The notes under the pieces: generated by a model
What the model saw: the letters and a program-made list of their open reading frames with translations, nothing else
What the model was told of the DNA's origin: nothing
Databases searched by the model: none
Assembly (NCBI RefSeq): GCF_051251125.1
Contig: NZ_JBPCZL010000014.1
From: Carnimonas bestiolae
GTDB lineage: Bacteria; Pseudomonadota; Gammaproteobacteria; Pseudomonadales; Halomonadaceae
DNA: 64,000 nucleotides
Strand: one strand, 5' to 3'
Position numbers and translations under genes: made by a program
Part shown: positions 44,520 through 53,553 of the stretch, in pieces
Layout of the letters: each line of letters begins with the position of its first letter
Position numbering within the stretch: the stretch's first letter is position 1

Positions 44520-45332
44520 TTAGCGAAGGCGGCCTTTATTATGCTCGACCGGCGCGAAGCGCTGGATGGCCTCGAGAGCACCGGCGATAACATCGTCGTA
44601 TGCTGCGCGCGCGTCGAGATCAATGATACGTGCCCCATTGTAATTCAATTGGGACATGACCGAGATTTTTTCCTTTAATTCTTCTGCATCGTGATCGGGT
44701 TTGCGCGCGTAAGCGGTGTCCAGATCGATATCGAGCCGAATAATCAGGCTTGGCTGAATCTTCTCGAGCTGCTGATAAATGCGGTGCTCGCGCTCCGCCA
44801 TACGGCGCTTCCAACCTTGCGGCACTCGATTGATGCCAATGCCGGGGCCATCGAAGCGAAATCCTTCGGTCTGTGCCTGAGGATAGCGGTCGGCGATTAC
44901 CAGCACGCCGCTCTCAGCAAGGCGGCACACCTTTTCCAGATTGCGGGCACGCCATTTGGAGAATCCGTACATCACAAGCACCGCCAGCCATGAGGGGCGC
45001 CGCGTATGCAGGTTCTGTACTTTGGCTGTTTTGGCGGCCAAGCGTCGTTCCAGCCAAGTGCCAATCAATGGCAATTTTTTGATCTTGTCGCCTGACTCGC
45101 CGGACACCAGCCCCAAATAGCGCCATGCGGTAGGTCGTTGCTGCTGCAAGCGCGCCACCAGATCGCGCGTCAGGGTGGATTTCCCGGTGCCATCGCAGCC
45201 CACAACCGCGACCAGGCCCTCTACCACCGTCACCTCTTCCACGCTGGTAAATGTATCCTCGGCCTGCTGCGAAGGCGCTTGCTGAGCATCGCTGCGACGC
45301 GACGCGGGAATAAATGCAGATTTATCATTCAT
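44520..45332 (-). CDS. P-loop kinase, thymidylate-kinase-like (paralogue A)
   Basis: The 270-residue protein has Walker A GCDGTGKST at about residues 45-53, WRYLGLVSG, the lid-adjacent block GVLVIADRYPQAQTEGFRFDGPG and LIIRLDIDLDTAYARKPDHD. A 40-residue polar N-terminal extension sets it apart from its neighbours. It looks like a thymidylate kinase fold, but the DRYPQ motif and Arg-poor lid differ from true Tmk, so another substrate is likely. The start overlaps the stop of paralogue B by four bases. Confidence 0.75.
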   Translation of the reverse strand: MNDKSAFIPASRRSDAQQAPSQQAEDTFTSVEEVTVVEGLVAVVGCDGTGKSTLTRDLVARLQQQRPTAWRYLGLVSGESGDKIKKLPLIGTWLERRLAAKTAKVQNLHTRRPSWLAVLVMYGFSKWRARNLEKVCRLAESGVLVIADRYPQAQTEGFRFDGPGIGINRVPQGWKRRMAEREHRIYQQLEKIQPSLIIRLDIDLDTAYARKPDHDAEELKEKISVMSQLNYNGARIIDLDARAAYDDVIAGALEAIQRFAPVEHNKGRLR

Positions 45333-46063
45333 ACGCTTGGGGATGTGTGAGTATCGAGACCAAAAACCTGCTCTGTAATGGCATCCAGAGATATCTGCAA
45401 AACCTCTTGGGCAGGCTTACGGCCGTCTATGTCAAGAATGGGCGCACCATTGAAAGCGAGCGTTGGAATCACTTCCAGCTTCTGGCGCAACGACTCGAGC
45501 TTGTGGTCGGGTTTGCGCTGGTGTGCCGTGTTGATGTCCACGTTGAGGCGGATGAGCAGGGCCGGAAGGTAACCCGCCATCCATTGATATAACTGCTGTT
45601 CATGGCGGCGTAACAGCGCCACCCAACGGTTTCCGCCCTCGGTTTTCGCCAGTTGAGGGCCGTCGAAGCGAAAACCTGGCACTTCTGCCTGCGGAAAACG
45701 ATCTGCCACTATTAACGTGCCGCGCTTCGCCTTGCGCAACATGCGTTTGAACTTGAATAAACGCCAACGCGACAGCAAGTAGATGACCAGTGCCGTTATA
45801 TTGCCCGGCGGTGTGCTTGGCTTGTCGTGTACACGGTCCGACTTTTTTAATAGATAGCGCCCGAATGGCCCACCAATAATCGGCAGCTCCTGAATCCACT
45901 CGCCGATGCGTCCTGACGACTGCCCCAGATAGACGAACTCTATCTTCTGCTCGCGAGAGAGCTGCTCAAGCAAGCTGGCGGTAAGGGTAGACTTACCCGA
46001 ACCATCGCACCCCGTCACAGCAATGACACCCGGCACGTTATAGGGGGAATTCGCGGCACTCAT
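45329..46063 (-). CDS. P-loop kinase, thymidylate-kinase-like (paralogue B)
   Basis: The 244-residue protein has GVIAVTGCDGSGKSTLTASLL (Walker A at 18-26), EFVYLGQSSGRIGEWIQELP, RGTLIVADRFPQAEVPGFRFDGPQ and LLIRLNVDINTAHQRKPDHKLESL. It is clearly paralogous to the genes on both sides. It is the first gene of the minus-strand run B, A, LpxO-like, dgkA. The 177-bp gap upstream separates it from the divergent paralogue C and should hold both promoters. Confidence 0.75.
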   Translation of the reverse strand: MSAANSPYNVPGVIAVTGCDGSGKSTLTASLLEQLSREQKIEFVYLGQSSGRIGEWIQELPIIGGPFGRYLLKKSDRVHDKPSTPPGNITALVIYLLSRWRLFKFKRMLRKAKRGTLIVADRFPQAEVPGFRFDGPQLAKTEGGNRWVALLRRHEQQLYQWMAGYLPALLIRLNVDINTAHQRKPDHKLESLRQKLEVIPTLAFNGAPILDIDGRKPAQEVLQISLDAITEQVFGLDTHTSPSV

Positions 46064-46240
46064 AATTGCTCAGTATAAGTTAGGAAACGTCAAATTTTCG
46101 ACAAACCACGCTTGGCGGCTATTGAATGGCGTACAATAAGCAGCAATTTTTTACATCATTCAACGTTTAACCCTCAATATCGGTTAAAGTTCCTTAATGA
46201 TATATTTCTTGATTGAAACTTAATAGATGGTGATACACCC

Positions 46241-46984
46241 ATGCGCTCTTCTATCGCGCCCATCATTGCCGTGATCGGCTGCGATGGCTCCGGAAAATCT
46301 ACTGTTTGCGAACACCTCACCTCCTGGATTCAAGGATTCGGCCCCACGCAGCAAGTACATCTTGGAAAGCAATCGGGTAACGTGGGGCGAGCCATCGCTA
46401 AATGGCCTGTGGTAGGCGGTTTTCTAAACAAGAAAATCAACAAAAAAAGCAACAAAGCCAATGCCAGTATGGATAAGCGTAAGCTGCCTGATCTGCTGCC
46501 CGCGCTTGTGATGGGCGCTTTTACCGTACGCCGTCTACGCCGTTTCAAACGCATGCTCAAACTACGCGCGGCGGGTAATATCATCGTTGCCGACCGTTTT
46601 CCGCAAACCGCTATCGACGGTGCTTATGATGGCCCGCGTTTCCCTCGCAGTGATGATGGCAGCGCCATTGTACGAGCGCTGGCGCGCCACGAACGCAAAG
46701 CCTTCGATTGGATGACCAACACTCGCCCCACGCTGGTGATACGTCTAAACGTCGATCTCGACGTTGCCTGCGCTCGCAAGCCCGACCACAAGCGTGAGTC
46801 GCTGGCACGCAAAATCGACGTTACTCCGCAGCTTAGCTATAAGGGCGCGCCCATCGCTGACATCGATACCAATCAGCCGCTCGACAGCGTGCTTGCTAAC
46901 GTCGAACGAGTCGTCACCGAAGCAATGGAAGCGCAGGGCTATCACCTGCACGACACCCCTTCGACCAACCAGAAAACGGCCTAA
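46241..46984 (+). CDS. P-loop kinase, thymidylate-kinase-like (paralogue C)
   Basis: The 247-residue protein has IIAVIGCDGSGKSTVCEHL (Walker A at 13-21), QQVHLGKQSGNVGRAIAKWP, AAGNIIVADRFPQTAIDGAYDGP and LVIRLNVDLDVACARKPDHKRESLARKI. It shares these blocks with paralogues A and B. It is followed after 20 bp by the bCerS-like acyltransferase gene on the same strand, which links the kinase family directly to ceramide synthesis by context. Confidence 0.75.
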   Translation: MRSSIAPIIAVIGCDGSGKSTVCEHLTSWIQGFGPTQQVHLGKQSGNVGRAIAKWPVVGGFLNKKINKKSNKANASMDKRKLPDLLPALVMGAFTVRRLRRFKRMLKLRAAGNIIVADRFPQTAIDGAYDGPRFPRSDDGSAIVRALARHERKAFDWMTNTRPTLVIRLNVDLDVACARKPDHKRESLARKIDVTPQLSYKGAPIADIDTNQPLDSVLANVERVVTEAMEAQGYHLHDTPSTNQKTA

Positions 46985-47004
46985 CCGTCTACGTGGAGTC
47001 TCCC

Positions 47005-48165
47005 TTGAGCGATAACGCCCCTTTGCGAATAACCCCTGTCGATGGCAAAGCCGATCTCATCACCTTCATTACATTGCCAAGCCGACTATTTGATCGCGAC
47101 CCGGCCTGGGTAGCGCCGCTAACGCTGGAGCGCCGTTTGCATCTGACGCCCAAAACCAATCCGTGGTTTGAGCATGCGGACTTTCAGGCCTGGATTGCAT
47201 GGCGTGGCGATACGCCCGTCGGCAGAATTTCGGCGCAGGTTGATCATCTGTCTTTAGAGACACATCAGGACGCCACCGGATTTTTCGGCATGCTTGATGC
47301 CGAGGATTCGCAGGAAACCTTTACGGCGCTGCTTGGCACCGCCGAGCAGTGGCTCAGCGAGCGCGGCATCCAGCGCGTACGCGGCCCATTCAGTCTGTCG
47401 ATCAACGATGAGGTTGGCCTGCTGATCGACGGCTTTGATACGCCACCCATGTTCATGATGGGCCACTCAGCCCCCTACAGTGGGCATGCCGTCGAAGCGA
47501 ACGGTTACGACAAGGCCATGGACCTGCTCGCCTATATCGTCGATACCAGAGAGTTCAAAACGCCGAGAGTGGTGGAATGGCTGCTTGGGAAGGCAACCGG
47601 AGAGGTCATCGTGCGACCGATGAACTTCAAGAAGTTCGACGAAGAGCTCGTGACCGTACGCGAGATTTTCAACGATGCCTGGTCGGACAATTGGGGCTTC
47701 GTGCCCTTCACTGACGAGGAATTCAACGATCTGGGCAAGACGCTGAAAATGCTGCTGGCGCCCGATCTTATTCAGATTGTCGAGGTGGACGGCGAAGCCG
47801 CTGCCTTTATCGTTGCGCTGCCCAACTTGAATGAGGTGATCAAAGGGTTTGATGGCCGTCTGCTGCCATTCAAGTGGGCGAAGCTACTGTGGAAGCTCAA
47901 GGTGAAATTCCCCACCACAGCACGAGTACCGCTGATGGGAGTGCGCAAGAAATTCCACAATACGCTAGGCCCTGCCCTTTCCTTCCTGGCTATCGAAGCG
48001 GTGAAAAAACAGCTTGTTGATCGCGGCGTCAGGCACATCGAGATGTCCTGGATTCTCGAAACAAACAAAGGCGTTCGCGCCATCATCGAATCGATTGGCG
48101 GCGAGGTGTATAAAACCTACCGCGTTTATGAAAAGCATCTGTCCGCCAACAGCGCAGACGCCTAG
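47005..48165 (+). CDS. bCerS-like ceramide synthase (GNAT-like acyltransferase)
   Basis: This 386-residue protein resembles the large GNAT-like proteins of bacterial sphingolipid loci, of which Caulobacter bCerS, proposed to acylate 3-ketosphinganine, is the model. Typical blocks are LPSRLFDRDPAWVAPLTLERR, GPFSLSINDEVGLLIDGFD, PMFMMGHSAPYSGHAVE and SWILETNKGVRAIIESIGGEVYKTYRVYEK at the C-terminus. A TTG at 47005 with GGAG six bases upstream is a better start than the GTG at 46993. Its stop codon shares the CTAG palindrome with the convergent CHAD-like gene. Confidence 0.72.
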   Translation: MSDNAPLRITPVDGKADLITFITLPSRLFDRDPAWVAPLTLERRLHLTPKTNPWFEHADFQAWIAWRGDTPVGRISAQVDHLSLETHQDATGFFGMLDAEDSQETFTALLGTAEQWLSERGIQRVRGPFSLSINDEVGLLIDGFDTPPMFMMGHSAPYSGHAVEANGYDKAMDLLAYIVDTREFKTPRVVEWLLGKATGEVIVRPMNFKKFDEELVTVREIFNDAWSDNWGFVPFTDEEFNDLGKTLKMLLAPDLIQIVEVDGEAAAFIVALPNLNEVIKGFDGRLLPFKWAKLLWKLKVKFPTTARVPLMGVRKKFHNTLGPALSFLAIEAVKKQLVDRGVRHIEMSWILETNKGVRAIIESIGGEVYKTYRVYEKHLSANSADA

Positions 48166-49028
48166 GCTTTTCCCACCGAACCGCGCTCGCTGGCGCACAA
48201 CGCCTCTACCAGCGTTTCGAGGCGCCAGCGCACGTCCTCACTGAACGATTCAGCGTCGTTGTACGCGCGCTCACCTTTCAAGGTCGCCTCGATAATCTCA
48301 TCGTGGCGATCCCCCATCAGCCCGTTAATGGCCGCAAGAAATCGCGACATGCGCCGAGCAACATCGCTATCGGGGTAGAGGGTGCGGAAGGTGTCGTAGT
48401 AGGCGACCTGCTGACTTACGATCTTGCGAGTATCGTGAAAACCCTTGCCATCAAGAACCGTTGATTTGATCGCTGGCTCAAGGCCGGCGAAGCACTGCTG
48501 CCGGTAGTCGCAAATCGACGCAGCGCTATCGAGCGGGAAATGAACAGCGGCGCGCTGCATGAGTGCCCATACCGGCGGCAATAACAGCAGCCGCATGATC
48601 CGAATACTGCGCTGCAGCTCATCCCGATGGCCGCCACGAAAGGCGTCCTGCAGCTTGCCCATCATTACCGTGGTGCGATGCAGCAGCCCACTGCACTGAT
48701 GGCGTTTGCCGAACAGGCGCTGGGCAAAACGCAAATGCTTGAACTTGGCCCGCATCGACTTGAAGCGCCGACGCTCATCGGGGGACAGATCGCCACGCTG
48801 CTGCAACGTTGATAGCAATTCCAGCAGTGCGTGACGCGACACACCTTCATGCCATAGCTGCAGACATAACGAATAGCACTGGTGAATCTGCTCATCGTTG
48901 GCGCACAGCAGTGCACCGTGATCGGGTATGGAGACCTGCTCCTCAACGACGTCATCAACCTCAATGGCGTCAAACAACTGCGCGAGCGTGTGCTCGGGAA
49001 AGTGTTGCCACCGGGACTCGGCTCTCAT
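48162..49028 (-). CDS. CHAD-like alpha-helical protein, function unknown
   Basis: The 288-residue protein is nearly all helical and rich in His and Arg: RRRFKSMRAKFKHLRFAQRLF, LQDAFRGGHRDELQRSI, FHDTRKIVSQQVAYYDTFRTLY and GLMGDRHDEIIEATLKGERAYN. The HDxR and GDRHDE patterns recall CHAD domains, which bind polyphosphate or other polyanions, but the match is loose and I hold this call weakly. The ATG at 49028 has GGAG seven bases upstream. It ends tail-to-tail with the bCerS-like gene, sharing CTAG. Confidence 0.45.
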   Translation of the reverse strand: MRAESRWQHFPEHTLAQLFDAIEVDDVVEEQVSIPDHGALLCANDEQIHQCYSLCLQLWHEGVSRHALLELLSTLQQRGDLSPDERRRFKSMRAKFKHLRFAQRLFGKRHQCSGLLHRTTVMMGKLQDAFRGGHRDELQRSIRIMRLLLLPPVWALMQRAAVHFPLDSAASICDYRQQCFAGLEPAIKSTVLDGKGFHDTRKIVSQQVAYYDTFRTLYPDSDVARRMSRFLAAINGLMGDRHDEIIEATLKGERAYNDAESFSEDVRWRLETLVEALCASERGSVGKA

Positions 49029-49321
49029 CGAGAAACTCCGTGGACGACCAGACGTATGTACGGGTAATGCAACATGCACATGGCTGTTGCTGTTTTTTTA
49101 ACTAAAGAGGTAGCGCCCTGACGACGTGCATGTCGCAGCACGAAGATGCCGCACGGCATCGGATCGCAGCGGAGGCGAGCAGCCGCATCCCACGCTAACC
49201 GAGCACATCAGCATGTAGAAGCGCTGAGTTACGGCAGCATCACTAAAGCGATCATTGTTGTTATCACCTTAGCGACAAACAAACTGCGATAGGGGCCCTC
49301 AAGCCCCTATCGTACTCGACG
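49029..49321. other. Non-coding gap with terminator
   Basis: About 290 bases between the CHAD-like start and the end of the spt operon. Its right part is the terminator at 49273-49312; the rest shows no gene. Confidence 0.45.
49273..49312 (-). terminator. Terminator of the spt operon
   Basis: CGATAGGGGC at 49287-49296 pairs with GCCCCTATCG at 49303-49312; on the minus strand CAGTTTGTTTG follows. It lies ten bases past the spt stop. Confidence 0.82.
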
Positions 49322-50506
49322 CTAGCTTTTGCGGCTGCGCCATTCACCGAACGCGTTGCAGATTGCATCGATTTGCGCTGACGAGTGCGCCGCACTCACG
49401 CTGCAACGCAGCAATGAATCCGAACCCGGCGTGGCCGGTGGCACCATCAGGTTAACGTAAACTCCCGCTTTGAGCAGGTAGTCCCACATCCTCAGCGCCT
49501 CGGATTTATCGCCAATCACTACGGCTACCACCGCGTTAACCGGCGCTCCCAGCGTGAAGCCGAACGATTTCAGCCCGTCGTGCAAACGCTTGGCGTTGTT
49601 GTGCAAGCGCTTGCGCAGGTCGCTGCCGCTATCAAGCAGTTTGAGTGCGGCGCGCGTGGCGGCGATAGTGGCCGGCGGTAGTGAGGCGGTAAACACATAG
49701 GGGCGGCTGGCATAGCGCAGCACCGCCATGTTGTCGCTGCTGCTGACGCAGAAGCCGCCCGTGTTGCCAAGGCTTTTGCTGAAGGTACCGACAATGAAAT
49801 CGACCTCATCCAGTACGCCCGCTTCTTCGACAACGCCGCGACCGCGCTCACCCAACACGCCCAGCGAATGCGCTTCGTCTACTACGAGCCTGGCTCCAAA
49901 CTCATTCTTGACGCGTACAAATTCCTTCAGCGGCGCGCGATCGCCCAGCATGCTGTACACGCCCTCGATAACGATCAAGGCATCAGCCGCCGCATCGCCC
50001 ATACGCCGCAAGCGCTTAGCAAGATCGTCGTAATCGTTGTGCCGGAAGCGGATGACGCTGGCGCCGCTCAGTTGACAGCCGTCGTAGATACTGGCGTGAC
50101 TGTCGGCATCAATGAGAACGGTATCACCTGGTCCGGCGATCGAGGAGATGGTTCCCAGATTCGCTTGGTAACCGGTCGAGAATACGATGGCGTCGTTCTT
50201 CTCATAGAACGCCGCCAGCTCCTTCTCGAGCTCGCGATGACAGGCATAGCTACCGTTAGCCATGCGTGAACCGGTGGTACCCGTTCCCTGCGTCTCCAGG
50301 GCCTTCTTGGCCGCCGCTACGCATTCAGGATGAAAGGTCAGCCCCAGATAGTTATTGGTGCCGGCCAAAATGGTCGGACGCCCCTGGATAATGCCGCCGG
50401 TAGGTGAAACGATCTCTTCAATTTCTACCGAAAACGGATCTACGCCAAACTCGACCAGTTCCCCGTGGGCGGCCTCTATACTTGCCAGGCGCTGATTGCT
50501 CTTCAT
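49322..50506 (-). CDS. spt: Serine palmitoyltransferase (alpha-oxoamine synthase)
   Basis: This 394-residue PLP enzyme condenses serine with an acyl thioester to start sphingoid base synthesis. It has TNNYLGLTFHPECV, DADSHASIYDGCQ (His137), VVDEAHSLGVLGERGRG and the PLP lysine K244 in FIVGTFSKSLGNTGGF. The same family includes BioF, Kbl and HemA; the neighbouring ACP, reductase and acyl-AMP ligase genes favour serine palmitoyltransferase. It overlaps the ACP stop as ATGA and is the last gene of the operon. Confidence 0.88.
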   Translation of the reverse strand: MKSNQRLASIEAAHGELVEFGVDPFSVEIEEIVSPTGGIIQGRPTILAGTNNYLGLTFHPECVAAAKKALETQGTGTTGSRMANGSYACHRELEKELAAFYEKNDAIVFSTGYQANLGTISSIAGPGDTVLIDADSHASIYDGCQLSGASVIRFRHNDYDDLAKRLRRMGDAAADALIVIEGVYSMLGDRAPLKEFVRVKNEFGARLVVDEAHSLGVLGERGRGVVEEAGVLDEVDFIVGTFSKSLGNTGGFCVSSSDNMAVLRYASRPYVFTASLPPATIAATRAALKLLDSGSDLRKRLHNNAKRLHDGLKSFGFTLGAPVNAVVAVVIGDKSEALRMWDYLLKAGVYVNLMVPPATPGSDSLLRCSVSAAHSSAQIDAICNAFGEWRSRKS

Positions 50507-50757
50507 GAATGGCCGCTCATCAACTGCTCGATTTGAGTCGCCAGATCTCCTACCGTTTTGGTATCCGCCATCGCATTGACCGGGATAGAGATATCAAAGG
50601 TATCTTCGAGTTCCAGCAGCATGTTCATTACCTGCATCGAATCGAGTGCCAGCTCGCCCGTTAGCTCGGTATTTTCGCTAATGTTGTCGACGCCTTTGTC
50701 TTTGACCAGAGGCGTTAGCACCTTGATGATCTCGGTCACAATATCTTGATGATTCAT
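50503..50757 (-). CDS. Acyl carrier protein of the sphingolipid pathway
   Basis: An 84-residue ACP with the phosphopantetheine serine at Ser40 in ELALDSMQVMNMLLELEDTF. Sphingolipid loci in Caulobacter and sphingomonads carry a dedicated ACP next to spt, believed to present the long acyl chain. Its stop overlaps the spt start by four bases and its start overlaps the reductase stop (TAATG), so the three are translationally coupled. Confidence 0.88.
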   Translation of the reverse strand: MNHQDIVTEIIKVLTPLVKDKGVDNISENTELTGELALDSMQVMNMLLELEDTFDISIPVNAMADTKTVGDLATQIEQLMSGHS

Positions 50758-51734
50758 TACACGTTTCCAGAAACATGGGAAGGAGAAAGCTGGAGCGTTT
50801 TAGCAAGACCCGCAGCAAAGCGAACCTGGGGGCTCCAGTTGAAGATATGGCGGAAAGGAGCGCTATCGCATACCCAATCACTATGCGTAAGCTCGCCCAC
50901 CTTACCCGGCGTTAACATCGGCGCATAGCGAAACAGGCGGGCTGCTGCCTGATTGCCAGCCGCAATACCCTTGAGCAGGGCCGACGGCACGTGCACCCGA
51001 CGAATAGGCCTTTTACGCCGACACACCTGAGACACCGTTTCGATGATCGTGTTCCAGTCGTAGCCATCGGGCTGACCGTCATCGACTTCGTACACGCCAC
51101 ATTGTGGGGAGTCGCTGACCAGCCACGCCAGCATGGCGGCGACCAAATCATCGACATATATCAGCGAAAGCCGGCCTGCACCGCTGCCGGGAATCAGTGC
51201 CCAACCGCGCTGCATTCCTTGAAAGAGCGGCAGCATTTCACGGTCACCGGGGCCGTACACCGCCGGCGGACGCAGCGCGATCCACGCCAGCGAATCGGAA
51301 TACTGCGCGAGCACTCGCTCACCTTCACGCTTGCTAGCGGCATAATGGGATAACTGAGGCTCGCGCGCCGCCAGCGATGACAGCGACAGCAGCCGCAGAC
51401 CACCAGCACGCAGGCACGCCTCTGCGACCGCCTGCATGCCCGCCACATTCACCGCGTCGAAGTCTTCGCGAGAGGCCCCGCGCACCGCGCCTGCGCAGTG
51501 AATGACCGCAGAAGCACCATCAAGCAGTGTGTCCAGCGATGCCGCCGAGTCGATACCGCCAGCGATCCACTCTACGTGGTTGCCGGCGGGCAACTGACGG
51601 CCTGGCCGAGGCCGATACAGGGCGCGAACGCGGTAGCCCTCGCGTGACAACCGGCTGATTAGCGTAGATCCAATAAAGCCGGTGGCGCCCGTTAAGGCCA
51701 CCAACCGGCGTGAATCATGCTTGGCTTCGCTCAT
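50757..51734 (-). CDS. CerR-like NAD-dependent epimerase/dehydratase (ketosphinganine-type reductase)
   Basis: The 325-residue extended SDR has the Rossmann motif LTGATGFIGSTLISRLSREG (residues 15-34) and the catalytic YxxxK at Tyr131-Lys135 in HYAASKREGERVL, with RPPAVYGPGDREMLPLF. In Caulobacter the equivalent CerR reduces the 3-keto group after acylation. It lies 40 bp after the acyl-AMP ligase and overlaps the ACP start. On fold alone it could be any sugar or lipid dehydrogenase; the operon gives the role. Confidence 0.8.
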   Translation of the reverse strand: MSEAKHDSRRLVALTGATGFIGSTLISRLSREGYRVRALYRPRPGRQLPAGNHVEWIAGGIDSAASLDTLLDGASAVIHCAGAVRGASREDFDAVNVAGMQAVAEACLRAGGLRLLSLSSLAAREPQLSHYAASKREGERVLAQYSDSLAWIALRPPAVYGPGDREMLPLFQGMQRGWALIPGSGAGRLSLIYVDDLVAAMLAWLVSDSPQCGVYEVDDGQPDGYDWNTIIETVSQVCRRKRPIRRVHVPSALLKGIAAGNQAAARLFRYAPMLTPGKVGELTHSDWVCDSAPFRHIFNWSPQVRFAAGLAKTLQLSPSHVSGNV

Positions 51735-51774
51735 GTCTGACTACCCCCGTCGGGTCGCCGATGCGCATCTGTTG

Positions 51775-53553
51775 CTACACCGCGTGACGGACACCATCGG
51801 CACTTTTATCACCATTCTTCTCGGCCTCACGGCGCTTCAGATAGCCCACCCGAGTACCGGAGCGCGACAGCTTGCCAGAAGAGGTACGCGGCAGCGTGTG
51901 GCGAGGGACCAGCTCCACCAGACAGGTGATACCCAGCTCTTCGTATACCTCGCGACGCAGCGACTGCACCAGTTCGTTGCGTTCGCTGTCCTCAAGATTG
52001 TTGCACTGCACTACTACTACCGCCAGTTCGCTTCCTTCTGCGGACACAATGCCGAAGGCTGACGCATCGCGCGAACGGATATTGGGCTGACGCTCGGCAA
52101 TCGCTTCGATGTCCTGCGGCCAGATGTTACGCCCGTTGATGATGATCATGTCCTTGTGACGCCCTGTCACAACGATCTCACCGTCGCTCAGATAGCCGAT
52201 ATCGCCGGTATCGTACCAACCATCGGCACCCAGCACCTCAGCCGTTGCTTCCGGACGTTCGAAGTAGCCTGTCATCATGCTTGGGCCACAAATCAGAATA
52301 CGACCAACGTCAAGCTCGCCCAGTCGATTGCCCTGCTCATCGACGATCTTGACATCGTGATCGGGAAGCGGCTTGCCGCAGCGCACGAAACCACGCGCGT
52401 TTTCAGCATCAACAAACTTGGCCTTGAGCTCTTCGGTCAATTCGTCGGGATCGATCCAGTCAACCTCGTACGGCTTGTCGCGAGGCGCGAAGCTGATGGC
52501 CAGCGTATTTTCCGCCATCCCATAAGAGGGAATGAAGGCTTTGGGATGGAAGCCGCACGGTGCAAACACGCTGCTAAAACGGTCCAGCACCGCCGGACTG
52601 ATCGGCTCGGCACCCACTCCAGCGATGCGCCAGTGCGAGAAGTCGTAACCTTCAACATCGGATGGTCGCACGCGCTGGGCGCACAGCTCGTACCCGAAAG
52701 GCGGGCCGTAGGTAATGGTGGCCCGATTGTTACTGATAAGCTCAAGCCAGCGACGCGGTCGCATCGCGAACTCACGGGTGTCGATGTAATCGACGGAGCG
52801 CTGGCTCGACACAACCGTCAACAGGCAGCCGATCAACCCCATATCGTGATAGAACGGCAGCCATGAAACGAAGCGATCGTCTTCGGTCATGTCCACGCCG
52901 TGCACCGAAGCCCCGTACATGTTGGCGCTCAGCGCGCGCTCCGTAACCATCGCCGCTTTAGGAAAGCCGGTGCTGCCCGAGGTGAACTGCATGTAAGCGG
53001 TTTCGTCAGGGCCAGTAGGCTGCAATGGAGCATCGCTGGGCGGCAGCTCGTTGAAGGTAGCAGGCGTGCCCCAGAAAGCGATCTCGACACCCTGCACGGC
53101 CTCTTCAACGAAGCCGATGAATTCCTTGGAGCCGACGACAACGGACGCGCCCGCGCCCTTCAGCATGCCGCGCATTTTCTCGACATAGGCGGCGTGACCA
53201 CCCAGGTTAACGGTGGCAGGCAGTGCCACCGGCACCAGACCGATGTACTGACACGCAAAAAAGAAGCGCAAGAAGTCGGGACTGGTTTCCCCCACAATCG
53301 CAATGCGCGCGCCACGCGGCAGCTCCAGCGACAGCAAGCGCTGCGCTAGCGTTTGTGCCTCAGCGCGCAAGGTCGCATACGGCAATACCGTATCGAGCTT
53401 GCCGCGCACATAAAAATTGGCACCAGTGACACCTTTAGCGGCGTAGTCGAGCGCTTCCGCGAGCGTCGCAAAATCGGAGCGACGCAGGGGAAGCGTATTA
53501 CGAGTGGGTGTCACTGCCTCGGCAGATGACACGCAAGACGCTTCAGAACTCAT
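51775..53553 (-). CDS. Fatty acyl-AMP ligase (acyl-ACP synthetase of sphingolipid operon)
   Basis: A 592-residue adenylate-forming enzyme. AYMQFTSGSTGFPKAAMVTE is the P-loop, VSWLPFYHDMGLIGCLL and ITYGPPFGYELC are typical of fatty acyl-AMP ligases, and WYDTGDIGYLSDGEIVVTGRHKDMIIINGRNIWPQDIE is the hinge region. It probably loads a fatty acid onto the ACP encoded two genes downstream, as the acyl-ACP synthetase of the Caulobacter ceramide genes does. It is the first gene of the four-gene operon. Confidence 0.87.
   Translation of the reverse strand: MSSEASCVSSAEAVTPTRNTLPLRRSDFATLAEALDYAAKGVTGANFYVRGKLDTVLPYATLRAEAQTLAQRLLSLELPRGARIAIVGETSPDFLRFFFACQYIGLVPVALPATVNLGGHAAYVEKMRGMLKGAGASVVVGSKEFIGFVEEAVQGVEIAFWGTPATFNELPPSDAPLQPTGPDETAYMQFTSGSTGFPKAAMVTERALSANMYGASVHGVDMTEDDRFVSWLPFYHDMGLIGCLLTVVSSQRSVDYIDTREFAMRPRRWLELISNNRATITYGPPFGYELCAQRVRPSDVEGYDFSHWRIAGVGAEPISPAVLDRFSSVFAPCGFHPKAFIPSYGMAENTLAISFAPRDKPYEVDWIDPDELTEELKAKFVDAENARGFVRCGKPLPDHDVKIVDEQGNRLGELDVGRILICGPSMMTGYFERPEATAEVLGADGWYDTGDIGYLSDGEIVVTGRHKDMIIINGRNIWPQDIEAIAERQPNIRSRDASAFGIVSAEGSELAVVVVQCNNLEDSERNELVQSLRREVYEELGITCLVELVPRHTLPRTSSGKLSRSGTRVGYLKRREAEKNGDKSADGVRHAV

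Noticed and set aside
44520..46984. Housekeeping thymidylate kinase (tmk)
   Set aside because: Three adjacent divergent copies with altered motifs and no holB or pabC neighbour make a tmk call unsafe.
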